A stretch of 11,243 bases of DNA from Actinidia chinensis (GCA_009663005.1 VIGQ01001995.1:25001-36243); one strand, 5' to 3'; counted from the first letter of the stretch, positions 1-8,031 are shown. Numbers and translations: made by a program. The notes: generated by a model not told the origin, from the sequence alone.

Positions 1-844
1 GTACAATTTACATGGATTTAAGAATTGAAAAAGAAAAAATTAAAATCGTGCTTCCGCATGCGGGATACGATCCACTTCAAGTGAAACAATGGAATCACAA
101 AAAAAATTCATTCGGAGATAAAAGGTTCACACAGCCTTTTCATTATGTACAAAATTTCATACAAATTTTTTATTTGCATATCGTTACTCTTTTCACTCTC
201 GTGCTTTCCTCAACTACAGATGAGTCATAACGGTAGGAGTATGAGTCATTCAATAAATTGTAAGGAAAAGCAGATTTGCGCAATTGCTTAATCAAGATTT
301 AACGAGAGATATAAAAATTCAAAAAGTCTATGATCGATCGAAGTCAATCTCCTAAATCTTAGAAATGATGCTGAATAGAAATCATCCAAACCTGTCAAAA
401 CGCTAATCGATGCAACTCAACTCCTTCCCCTCCACCAGTTAGCTCATATCTGCAACACTTATAGATACATACATATAATAGAGAGATCTTAGCTCCTACT
501 TTTCGTGGAGACGAAGGTAAAATTGTCATATTCATCGCAGGCATGTATTGACATGAGTGACTATTTGTTGAAGTAAATGTGACTTTAGAGCCAATTTGCA
601 TAATATCTACCGTTATAGCATTCGTTTATTCATTTACCAGATTAAGGAAGAGAAAGAAGAAAAAAACTCACTAATAATATTTATTTTCATTCAATAAATA
701 ATTTTTTTTTTAGTTTTAGTGACTTCTATGTAGGATTTAATCAAAAAACATTTGTTTCGTATTTCTAATGTGAAACAAGAAATTTACATCCAACGTGGGA
801 AATTGACTTCACAATTTGGATTTTTTTTTCAATAAAATGCTGAT
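1..844. other. AT-rich intergenic DNA, no gene recognised
   Basis: No frame here codes for anything I recognise. The open stretches are short (72 codons or fewer) and AT-rich, with composition like the surrounding non-coding DNA. A perfect 10-bp palindrome, CCGCATGCGG, lies near 53-65 and is probably chance. Homopolymer A and T runs dominate 650-840. I see no tRNA, promoter or transposon terminus that I can defend. Confidence 0.6.
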
Positions 845-1495
845 TTGGACGTTGGACTTGGGGTGAAGAAGACTCACAAAAATGGAGAGGTCGACTCACG
901 GCTAAAAGACAATGAAGATGAAAGGTTTTATTCCAAGAGATGTTATCAAACTATCATTGGAATAAGTCAATTCTTGACTGCCACTATCATTGGGATAAGT
1001 CAAGGGAATAAGTCAAGCGAAATGGGTCAAGGCCTGTGATCAAGGTGCAAGTTGTTTGTGTGGTTGATGCAAGTCGCTTGTGTGGGTGAGTTGCAAGACA
1101 ATCAACTATGCCAAAGGAGAGCAAAGTCGCATGTCAATAGTAATAGCTTTCAAAATGGGAGCCCAATAATCCATTGGCAAGAAAGCTAGTGATGGTCATG
1201 TGCATACATAACAATACATGAATTCCACAGAAATCTCTAGTTTTTGAATGTTACATTATTTGTTACAAGTCAAGTGTGGGTAGATGCAAGTCGATGACGG
1301 CACGCTATATGTGTGTTGGGGACAAGTCAACTATGCGATGAGTGGAGGGAGGAAGTCCATATTTTCATCCCGTGTGGTATGGTGCAAGTGTTCGGTGGCG
1401 AAACGATTTCACTGTTCGGATATTGTATATATTTAAATGTATTAAGTTCTACAAACTATAAACTCAACAAAATAGGATTTTTATTAAGCATATAA
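845..1495. repeat. Decayed repeat-rich segment with CAAGTC-type direct repeats
   Basis: This segment is clearly richer in G+C than its flanks and contains many copies of AAGTC or CAAGTC. A 21-bp unit beginning ACTATCATTGG occurs at 950-970 and 983-1003 with one mismatch, and its tail recurs near 1005-1016. A second, looser duplication links about 1043-1112 with about 1262-1336: both hold GATGCAAGTCG and then AGTCAACTATGC or AATCAACTATGC. The two open frames (845-1039, 1313-1495) have no recognisable product and are read as chance. The pattern resembles a decayed LTR or other retroelement edge, but I found no TG...CA ends, primer site or target duplication, so the family is unassigned. Confidence 0.4.
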
Positions 1496-2005
1496 ACTCT
1501 ATCTTCAACTTACTCATTTCTTAAAAAAAATCTTAAATTGGACAAGGAAAAAAATTACTCAAATTTTTGGTAAAAATAACATCTAACACTCGTACATGAG
1601 CTTCCAGAACTCTCATTTCTTCGTTTTAGTTAGTTTTTTCTATTTTCCTATGCTTATATGGCACTCCCAATAAAAGAAAATTACTCAATTTTGTTTTCAA
1701 AAAAATGTAACTTCGTTGTATTTGTTTTTACATAAATGAAAAAAACTTACAAATGATTTTTTATTATTTTTAGGAAAATAGATTTCCTATTTAGCATATT
1801 TTTTGAAAATCTTCTATTATTAAATATTTAGCAATACAAACTTCATATTGCTATCAAAAGAGAAAAAAAAGATAGAAAGAAGACCGGAATTATGAGCAAA
1901 AAAATGAGGTGATTATGATGGAGATGAGAGAGAGGAGGAGAAGAAAGAGGAGAGCCATTATTAATATCCGAGAACGAAGGACTGAACAGAACAGTTGATG
2001 GGAAA
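1496..2005. other. AT-rich intergenic DNA
   Basis: About 80 percent A+T by eye up to 1860, followed by a purine-rich GAGA-type patch around 1917-1955. No coding frame, RNA gene or transposon end is recognisable. A minus-strand open frame at 1890-2183 overlaps the foldback that follows and shows no protein family features. Confidence 0.55.
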
Positions 2006-2187
2006 ATGCTATGGGTATCTCATTTTGGTTACCCAAATGCATACCTAAGAAGAGAGGGACACAAGAGGAGTGACCCTCACTCCACCCCAAGGGTGTGGAT
2101 AAGCTACCCCAGTGTGGGGGCACACTACTCTTGTATCTCTCTCTACTTAGTGTGCGTATTTGGGTACTCATAGACCTACCCACGAAT
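2006..2187. mobile_element. MITE-like foldback (long imperfect inverted repeat)
   Basis: The two halves are imperfect reverse complements around a short centre. Arms run about 2006-2083 and 2110-2187. Perfectly pairing blocks include TACCCAAAT (2030-2038) with ATTTGGGTA (2158-2166), CTAAG (2045-2049) with CTTAG (2146-2150), and ACAAGAG (2061-2067) with CTCTTGT (2128-2134). Many mismatches are G/A or C/T, which would leave G:U pairs in a transcript. The size of about 180 bp, the lack of a protein and the intergenic position fit a MITE or a foldback element. A small-RNA precursor is the main alternative. I could not identify a convincing target-site duplication, so the exact ends are uncertain. 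Confidence 0.45.
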
Positions 2188-3665
2188 GGTAGCCAAGTAT
2201 TGAGGTTAGAGGCAATTTAGTATTGTGATCATAAGATTACATGAATTTGAATTTAAAATTCTTACGACTCTGAAGTGTATTAAGGGCTTCAAGTTACATG
2301 CAGATATGAGGTCTCCCTAAGATTTTGATCCATTAATTTTTAGGATTAGGTTAAAAAATATTCGCTAAGCCGATTTGTCTCGAGATACAGCGGTTTCATT
2401 TGTTGAAGTATTATATTAAAAATTATGTCATATCAATTTTTCTCTTCTCGACACCCCATAATGAGTGTTAAATGAGCTTAACTTGAACTATAAATTTGTT
2501 TGTGCAATTTATTACATTTAGATCCTTAAGTAGTTTCGACAATCCTAGACAAAACCTATTTTTAACCGTAATTGCCTTTTCAAGGTCATTCCTTATTGAT
2601 TGGTCATTGGTATACTTTTAGTTGAGTCAAGAAAAGGTACAAGCATCAAAATTGTAAGTTTGCTAAAATATAAGGGCTCTTGTGTCTATAATCTATCTGA
2701 TTTTAATATCTCCAAATTATAATAAAATAAAAAGTACAGATTTAAGTTAAAAAATCGCACTTTTTCCTGTCCAAAATTGTCTAAGCTCTATGACCCAGGG
2801 TAGTAAATTGCCCTACTGAAAAAAAAATTATTTTATATTTTTGTATAATTTATTATAAATATAATTTTGACTCTACAAAAAAGTAATAATTTACTTAGAG
2901 TAGGAATATATCATAAATTACAATTTTAACATCTATAAAAAATTATTTTTAAGAGTTTGACTTTCTGAAAATTATTTTTTTAGCTCTTCGCGTGACTATG
3001 CCACATCTTTATGTAGGATTATCTGGCTACGTAGTGATGGAAACTATCACAAAAAAATGTTATATCTATGGATCACATTCATCGTGTTACCCTCGTGACA
3101 CAACAGTTTCAAATATTATAACGCACCCCATTTTTTGGATAATTTTCAGTTGAATTTTGAATGGGGCAAAGCATTAAGGGCACACGGTGCCGTTTTGATG
3201 GCGCTGCCCATACCAGCTCATTTCCCAACACATACTAGTTCTGTTGTTTTTTTAGCAAGGGAAGAAAACATGTCACATGCTATTTTTATTATAAAAAAAA
3301 AACTATTATTAAGATTCTCTGTAAAGCTATTTTTTATATAAAAATGATAAATTTTTTCTTAAATTTAGAATTTAAAAAAAAATCTCAAAACATTCATTAA
3401 AATAAATAAATATTCTTTTTATTTTTTTTAAAGCACCATTTATTTGTAAACTATTCTATTTTTTGAGCAATAAGTAATTATCGAAATAGTTTCAATTTTA
3501 AGTTCACCTAATCAAAAATATACTTAAAAATAAAATTTCTCATCAATAAAATTTTTAAGAAAAAATTGTTCTAAAGATTTTACTTTTTAAATGTTTATAA
3601 TCTAAACATACTTTAAAAATAAATTTTGTCATCAATTTTTTTATTAAAAAAGAAAGAAAATCTAA
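2188..3665. other. AT-rich intergenic DNA with a small G+C-rich patch
   Basis: Nearly all of this stretch is AT-rich and without coding character. The exception is about 3150-3240, a patch near 50 percent G+C that includes the inverted motif ACGGTGCCGT. It lies inside an open frame (3135-3341) that I do not recognise and consider non-coding. Near-duplicate AT-rich segments occur at about 3518-3564 and 3606-3652, just upstream of the kinase fragment. Weak repetition of a segment beginning near TAATTT also shows at 2840-2960. No RNA gene is visible. Confidence 0.5.
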
Positions 3666-3883
3666 TGGCTTTTGGTATATGAGCTTATGCATAATAAAAG
3701 CTTAGAGGACCATCTAATGGCTTGGGTTGCATCTCCTCTTCCATGGATGGCAAGATTACAAAGTGCTCAAGATGGAGCTTGTGGTTTGTCTTATCTGCAC
3801 GAAGAAATGGATTTTTAGGTGATTTATTCCCTTCATATATTCGGCAAATAATTTTAGTTGATTTTAACTACCATTTGAAGTCA
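3666..3883 (+). pseudogene. Receptor-like cytoplasmic kinase fragment (RLCK-VII type), broken
   Basis: From 3666 fifty codons are open before a TAG at 3816-3818. They read LLVYELMHNKSLEDHL (3669-3716), then a PLPW block (3735-3746), then GLSYLHEEMDF just before the stop. This is the hinge to subdomain VIa of plant receptor-like and RLCK-VII kinases, which phosphorylate serine and threonine in immune and receptor signalling. The stop probably replaces the glutamine codon CAG. After it come VIY (3819-3827) and, after a net frame change of two, an ILVDFNYHLK block (3851-3880) matching subdomain VIb, where family members have NILLD and a lysine. The catalytic HRD/RDF core is not intact and no DFG motif follows. 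The ATP-binding lobe and the rest of the C-lobe are absent. The fragment is non-functional. Family assignment is fairly sure, the exact subfamily less so. Confidence 0.75.
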
Positions 3884-4119
3884 GTTACTGTTTTAACTAA
3901 CTCCAAGGAGCTGGCTGATGGATGGTTTAGAGACTTAGATATTTGGAATCTCTATGGGAGTCTTTCCCTGGCTTTAACAACCGTGTTTGGCGGAAGGAAT
4001 GGCCTGGGATTTGGCCATCTCTGGATTCTTATCTCCCTTCTTCCCTTCTCCATGGTTTGGATACCCCATGTTCTCTTCCCAATTCTCCGTCGATCGGACT
4101 CCAAATCCATCCACGGTTG
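3884..4119. other. G+C-rich segment of unknown origin, left of the copia insertion
   Basis: Base composition here is clearly higher in G+C than the AT-rich DNA to the left. Two overlapping plus-strand frames are open (the frame continuing from the kinase fragment, and 3943-4125), but neither resembles a known domain to me. The block is cut at 4119 by the retrotransposon and resumes at 8545, so it belonged to a larger segment. It may be downstream kinase gene sequence, a captured gene piece or another old element. I cannot tell which. Confidence 0.4.
4115..4119. repeat. Target-site duplication, left copy (GGTTG)
   Basis: GGTTG lies directly before the TG of the left LTR and is repeated exactly after the CA of the right LTR at 8540-8544. 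A 5-bp duplication is the usual footprint of Ty1/copia integrase, and it fixes both outer borders of the element. Confidence 0.9.
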
Positions 4120-4155
4120 TGTTAGGTATGGGAATGTGGGCCTGACATTTCAATT

Positions 4156-4308
4156 AGTCTACATTTACGGCTGACGTGAGTCTTCGATTGCAGGATGAGT
4201 CAAAGTCTACGATTGAGGCAAGTTCAATCTTACAATTGTGGCAAGTCAAGTATACGAGGCGGCAAGCCTAGTCTCAGATTACGGCAAAGTCCAAGTCTCG
4301 ATTGCGGC
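4156..4308 (+). promoter_or_regulatory. U3 array of seven ~16-bp repeats, left LTR
   Basis: Seven copies related to AGTCTWCRATTGCGGC start at 4156, 4179, 4204, 4226, 4249, 4270 and 4294, a spacing of 21-25 bp. The right LTR carries the same seven in the same order. Several copies differ by losing a CpG (for example ACGG or GCGG becoming CAGG or GAGG), as expected under methylation decay. Position upstream of the TATA box suggests enhancer-like binding sites. That role is inferred. Confidence 0.6.
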
Positions 4309-4349
4309 TGATGACATCATTGCTTAAGTCACCCTCTTCTAGGTTTCTC

Positions 4350-4357
4350 TATATATA
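4350..4357 (+). promoter_or_regulatory. TATA box of the left LTR
   Basis: TATATATA, preceded by CTC and followed by GATG, is kept in both LTRs at the same relative place. It would set the start of the genomic RNA about 30 bp downstream, near 4380-4390, which marks the U3/R border. The start site itself is inferred. Confidence 0.65.
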
Positions 4358-4616
4358 GATGATGAAGTCTAGTGAGAAGAAGCAGAAGGTAGTAAGGCTA
4401 AGAGAGAGAGAGAAAAGAGTGAGGGAGAGATTTGTATCCAAACTTTGTTTTGTGAATTGCCCTCTCGGTGATGGCCGTGACGTAGGCTTAATTGGAACAG
4501 AACCACGTAAAATCTCTGGTCCTTTTAGTGTTTGGTTCTTACTTGCGTGTTTGTGTTGGTTTGTCATTCCCGATCCATTAGGGTGAAAATACGCATGGTT
4601 TTTTTCTAAAGTAACA

Positions 4617-4628
4617 TGGTATCAGAGC
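4617..4628 (+). other. Primer binding site (initiator tRNA-Met)
   Basis: TGGTATCAGAGC begins directly after the LTR's terminal CA. This is the standard 12-base complement to the 3' end of plant initiator tRNA-Met, which primes minus-strand DNA synthesis in most plant copia elements. All twelve bases are intact, unlike the coding region. Confidence 0.93.
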
Positions 4629-4660
4629 TTGATTCCTGAAGATTATACACACAACAAACA

Positions 4661-5423
4661 ATGGCTGAAGAGGGACAAGACCAAAAATCAAAAAGTTCAA
4701 CGGAGAGAACTTTGTTTTTTGGAGATGCAGATGGAGGTTATCTTTATCAAAAAGATCCATCAACCTCTTAAGGAAAAAAACACAGAAGACATGAAAGGAT
4801 GCAGACGACGGTTCTGACAGAAAAGCCTAGGTTATGATCGGTTGACTCTATCCTTGCTGTAGCATTCAATATATCGAAGGAGAAACGACATCATGTTGAT
4901 GCTGCGTTATCAAGATGATGAGAAACCTTCCGCATCAAATAAAGTGTATTTGATAAAAAAGATCTTTAACATAAGATGGCGAATGATGGAAGTGTGGCTG
5001 AGCACTGAATAATTTCAAAACAATCACAAATCAATTGGAGTCTGTGGATATTACTTTGACGACGAAGTGAGAGCTTTGTTGATCCTATTGGATTGCCATA
5101 CAATTGGGATAGTCTGGTCATGGCGGTCAGCAATTCCTTGTTCGAGTAAGATCAAGTACGACGATGTGGTGGGAATAATTCTCAGCCGAAGAATTGCGCA
5201 GAAAATCCAGCGGGAAGAAAGAGAAAGAAGGAAGGGAGGGGAGGAAAGAAAGAGGGAGAGAGAAGAAAAAAGAGAAGGAAAAAAGGGGAGAGAAAAAGAA
5301 AGGTGGGAAAAAATCAAAGGGCCACGAGGAGAAGGACGCCGAAGCTACAATTATGAGAAGAAGGGACAATTCGCCAAAACACTATGCAAAAGCCCAAAGA
5401 AGCATGCCGATGATCAGAGATGA
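4661..5423 (+). pseudogene. gag: Copia gag (capsid/nucleocapsid) remnant
   Basis: Gag would form the virus-like particle and bind the RNA. The likely start is the ATG at 4661, 33 bases after the PBS, reading MAEEGQD before the frame shifts. Further capsid traces are a block ending KNTEDMK (about 4690-4800) and, near the end, an intact 13-codon KIKYDDVVGIILS (about 5149-5187), typical of the copia-type gag family. A purine-only tract (5212-5303) then encodes Glu, Lys, Arg and Gly. The CCHC zinc knuckle at 5343-5420 is recognisable but ruined: the first two cysteine positions read Ser and Tyr, the histidine reads Gln, and the last cysteine is displaced. Stops lie at 4815-4817 and elsewhere, with several frame changes. 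Non-functional. Confidence 0.85.
5212..5303 (+). repeat. 92-nt uninterrupted homopurine tract
   Basis: No C or T occurs between 5212 and 5303, and the tract continues with few interruptions to about 5313. It is a non-uniform GA mixture (GGAAG, GAGAG, GGGGA), not a clean microsatellite. It lies where copia gag has its basic linker before the zinc knuckle. The open frames on the minus strand here are simply the pyrimidine complement, giving Ser/Phe/Leu-rich strings. Confidence 0.9.
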
Positions 5424-5842
5424 ACAACTCTGTTAACGTCTTGACAATGGAGTTCGGAAGACTGAGTTCATCAGTACTACACACGACGATGTATGGATAT
5501 AGACTCGGGCCGCATCCATTTTCGCCACCTACCAGAAAGAGATTCTCCACAATATGTGAAGGGTGACCTCGGGAAAGTTACTCGAAAGATGATGACCTTG
5601 TTTATTCTTTGGGAAGGGAGGAAATGCAGATTAGCCTAGCAAATGGACGACTCTACGCTTGAAGATGTGAGACACGTTCCCAATTGAAAAGGAATCTGAT
5701 TTCTGTGGGACAACTTGCAACTTCAGGATGCAAGACTTCTTTACTGCCGATTCATGGAAGGTGACGAAAGGTGCTATGGTGATGGCACATGGGAAGAAAC
5801 AAGGGAACCTTTATGTTACGTCTAGGACGAACACAGGTACTT
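5424..5842 (+). pseudogene. Copia protease and pre-integrase remnant
   Basis: The aspartic protease that would cut the polyprotein is marked by TGG ATA and then GAC TCG GG(C) at about 5494-5510, the W-I-x-D-S-G active-site region. A TAG at 5499-5501 falls inside it and the frame slips right after it. Downstream are segments typical of the copia protease end and GAG-pre-integrase domain: an Ile-Ser-Leu-Ala-Asn-Gly block near 5622-5645, Asn-Leu-Ile-Ser-Val-Gly-Gln-Leu near 5690-5715, and Gly-Asn-Leu-Tyr-Val-Thr near 5804-5822. Stops and single-base indels occur between them. The similarity ends abruptly at a purine tract. Confidence 0.8.
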
Positions 5843-5938
5843 AAGAGGAGGAAGAGGAAAAGAGGAAAGAAAGGGAAACGGAGGAGGGGAAAAAGGAGGA
5901 GGAAAGGAAAGGAAGGAAAGGAGAAAAAATGGAAAAAA
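5843..5938 (+). repeat. Second purine-rich tract in the integrase region
   Basis: Purine-only runs at 5843-5878, 5880-5929 and 5931-5938 are interrupted by just C5879 and T5930. The tract lies where the N-terminal zinc-binding half (the two histidines) of copia integrase would be expected. The overlapping minus-strand frames (5752-6176) are its pyrimidine shadow, not genes. Confidence 0.85.
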
Positions 5939-6395
5939 TTGGAAGGAACATGAAGCAAAATAGATTGGAATTTGCGAGGATTGTCTTGGAAAGCCAAAAG
6001 AAAGTTCTTCTCAAAGAACGTTCAGAACCATCAGCGCGAATGTATGAAGGAATAATGACTTTGGCATCGTTGGGGGACATCGAAAACCCAAAGTCATAAG
6101 AGGGAATGTGTGTGTTCAATGAGAATGCCATGTTACAAGGACCATGTGAATGATCGGACAGAAGCAGTAAAAGCAAGAGTTTGCCAGACTTGAGGAGATT
6201 TCAAAAACAAGTAATGCTACCTAGCGATCAAAAAATAACGTAGAAACTCAAGTTCCTCCCCCTGATTCTGTGTGAGAAGATCGACCAGAACAAACTCGAA
6301 TAGGGGGACACCAAGCTCATAATGGAATCGCGAAAGTATTGATACTAAAGCAGAAGTGGGGAAACAGAATGTTATGAGGAAGTCTGAAGGCCAGG
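5939..6395 (+). pseudogene. Copia integrase remnant lacking the catalytic core
   Basis: Integrase would insert the cDNA. Cys-Glu-Asp-Cys, the cysteine half of the HHCC zinc finger, is seen at 5973-5984, followed by a Gly-Lys-x-Lys-Lys-Val-like stretch. The histidine half is replaced by purine tract. By about 6049-6068 the sequence already matches the C-terminal part of copia integrase (GYRLWD-like), followed by Pro-Lys-Val-Ile-Arg (about 6086-6100) and Val-Phe-Asn-Glu (near 6113-6124). The roughly 170-residue or longer DDE core between these parts is absent. A serine/proline-rich linker with VETQVPPPDS (about 6238-6268, after frame correction) leads to the reverse transcriptase. Confidence 0.8.
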
Positions 6396-7230
6396 AGGCA
6401 AGGTGAAGTGGAGCAAGCCATGAATGATGAGATGGACTCCCTCACAACTAACCAAACATGGAATTTGGTTGAGTTGCCCTCAAGGGTAAGAATGATTTAA
6501 AGGATTCATTTACAACATCCCTCCAAAAAAGAAAAAGGGAGCGTGGGAAAGAGGAAAAGAAGAGCATGCTGGTCAAAACGGTTACAAGGCTAGATGATTG
6601 CAAAAGGGTTTCAACAAAAGGCGTGAGAATTTTACAGAAATCTTCTCTGTTTACAGAAATCTCTCTCCTGTTTGTGAAGTATCAAACCATTCGGACAATC
6701 TTGAGTCTGTGGCATGGAAGACTTGTATCTAGAGCAGCTAGATGTAAAAACCGGCATTTCTTCATGGGGATCTAGATTTGAAGATATCTATATGAGGACC
6801 AACCAGAGGGTTATAAAGGAAAAATGGCAAGGGAGAATGCGGATGCAAGCTTAAGAAGAGCTTGTATGGTTTGAAACAAGCACCCAGGACAGTGGTAATC
6901 AAGTTGATGGGTTAGTCTGACAATGTTACCAAAGATGCTATGCTGGACATATTGTTTGCTATTCAAAAAGTTTCAAATTCATATATATCTCCTATATATG
7001 TAGATGACACTTATTGCAGGATTAAGCATGATGGAGATTAACAAACTGAAGGAGAGTCTATCTAAAAGATCTCAATGAAGGATTGGGTCCTGCCGAAGAA
7101 TGATAATTGGTATGCGGATCACTAGAAGACGAGCCAACAGAAAATTGAACACTATCACAAGCCGACTGCATCGACAAAGTGCTGAAGAGATTAGCATGGA
7201 TAAAGCAAAACCAGTCAGCACTCCTATGGA
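6396..7230 (+). pseudogene. Copia reverse transcriptase remnant (RVT_2 type)
   Basis: This domain would copy the genomic RNA into DNA. Conserved blocks are AMNDEMDSL (6417-6443), then TNQTWNLVELP (ending near 6480), VKYQTIRTILSL (about 6675-6711), LDVK with the first catalytic aspartate (GAT 6741-6743), an AFLHGD block (6754-6771) shifted by an extra base at about 6753, LKKSLYGLKQAPR (6850-6888) and YVDD (6997-7008), the catalytic pair. Order and spacing match Ty1/copia, and stops and indels separate nearly every block. The catalytic aspartates survive, but no continuous frame does. The open frames at 6566-6775 and 7100-7324 are pieces of this domain. Confidence 0.88.
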
Positions 7231-7935
7231 AAAGTCATTTAGACTTTTAAAAGAATCAAAGTCCAACTACACCAGAAGAAAAGGAAGTACAGGTCAAAGG
7301 TACATACGCGTCAGCCGTTGGTAGCCTTATGTATGTTATGGGATTGTACGAGGCCAGATATGCTCAAGCAGGGAAATGATAAGCGATTCAGAGTAATCCT
7401 GGAAAAGAGCCTGGGAAGCTCTGAAGTGGTTTTGAGGTATCTTAAGGGTACTCAAGATACAACGTGTGTTATGGAGGCTCAGAGATCGTCTACAAGGGTT
7501 ATGTCGATTCTGACATGGCTGGAGATGTGGATGGCAAAAAGAGACTACTTGGCTATGTTCTTCACATTTGTTAAGCGCAGCGGTCAGTTAGATTTCGAGA
7601 TTGCAAAGATTGTTGCTCTCTCTACCACAAAGCGAGTATGTGGCTGCTACGCGAGGTTGTAAAGAGATGGTTTGGTTGCAAGAGTTCTGAGAGAGTTGGG
7701 CAAGGAGCAATCGAATTGCACTATCTACAGGCGATAGTCAAAGTGCATTCATTTGGCAAAGAAATTCAGTTTTTCATGCAAGAACAAAACAAATCAACAT
7801 CAAGATATCACTCCTAGATGAAGGGTTGATAGCTTTTGGAGGAAGATCCCTACAAATCAAAATCTTGTAGACATGTTCACAAAAGTTGGTGACCATTGAG
7901 AACTGAAGCTATGTGCACTTCAGTGGGTCTTCTAG
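7231..7935 (+). pseudogene. Copia RNase H and pol C-terminus remnant
   Basis: RNase H would degrade the RNA strand of the hybrid. YASAVGSLMYVM (about 7304-7339) closes the RT connection, followed by a frameshifted TRPD block (about 7350-7363) and a VLRYLKGTQDT block (7427-7462). YVDSDMAGD at 7500-7526 holds the first catalytic aspartate. EYVAATRGCKEMVWLQ (about 7634-7681) and GDSQSA (about 7733-7750) cover later active-site blocks. Pol ends with a Val-Asp-Met-Phe-Thr-Lys stretch near 7868-7885, as in other copia elements. The frame at 7318-7662 covers part of this. At least several stops and frame changes are present, so it is dead. Confidence 0.85.
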
Positions 7936-8018
7936 TATGAGGGCCCCCCTAATGCACACGTTTGATAAATTGAAACCAGTGGGAGTTACCCGGAGAAGCA
8001 ATTTTGTTGGTAGCCTCC

Positions 8019-8031
8019 AAGTGGGGAGAAT
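8019..8031 (+). other. Polypurine tract before the right LTR
   Basis: AAGTGGGGAGAAT directly precedes the TG of the right LTR. Copia elements usually have a similar AAGTGGGAG-type tract here, which resists RNase H and primes plus-strand DNA. A related CCAGTGGGAG occurs at about 7976-7985 but does not abut the LTR. Confidence 0.85.

Larger units (their letters stand above)
4120..4616 (+). repeat. Left LTR (497 bp)
   Basis: It begins TGTTAGG and ends TAACA directly before the primer site. U3 holds a seven-unit repeat array (4156-4308), then a 17-bp block starting TGACATCA (4312-4328) and a TATA box (4350-4357). A GA-rich stretch (4371-4430) follows in the presumed R region. A 24-bp block at 4561-4584 near the 3' end is identical in the right LTR. 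Compared with the right LTR there are many substitutions and small indels. The open frames on both strands inside it (for example 4359-4586) are chance. Confidence 0.95.

Noticed and set aside
950..1016. Short spaced repeats considered as a CRISPR array
   Set aside because: Only two good copies with a spacer of about 12 bp, in a eukaryotic context.
1890..2183. Minus-strand 97-codon frame with a hydrophobic C-terminus
   Set aside because: It runs through the foldback and a GA-rich patch, and no family features are visible.
3135..3341. 68-codon frame over the G+C-rich patch
   Set aside because: It ends in AT-rich sequence giving Lys/Phe/Ile runs, and nothing in it is recognisable. It is kept only as a compositional note.
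3722..4174. 150-codon frame as a possible gene
   Set aside because: Its ATG lies inside the kinase homology but in another frame, it joins kinase remnant to unrelated sequence, and its end crosses into the LTR.
4359..4586. Open frames on both strands inside the left LTR
   Set aside because: LTRs are non-coding, and the right LTR does not keep these frames.
5051..5369. Long minus-strand open frames rich in Ser, Phe and Leu opposite gag
   Set aside because: They are the complement of the purine tract. Any pyrimidine-only strand lacks stop codons, so openness here is compositional.
5752..6176. Minus-strand frames of 81 and 111 codons with hydrophobic runs suggesting membrane proteins
   Set aside because: They are antisense to the second purine tract and to integrase remnants. 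The Phe/Leu/Ser runs follow from CTTT-type repeats.
7976..7985. CCAGTGGGAG as the polypurine tract
   Set aside because: It does not abut the LTR, while AAGTGGGGAGAAT at 8019-8031 does.
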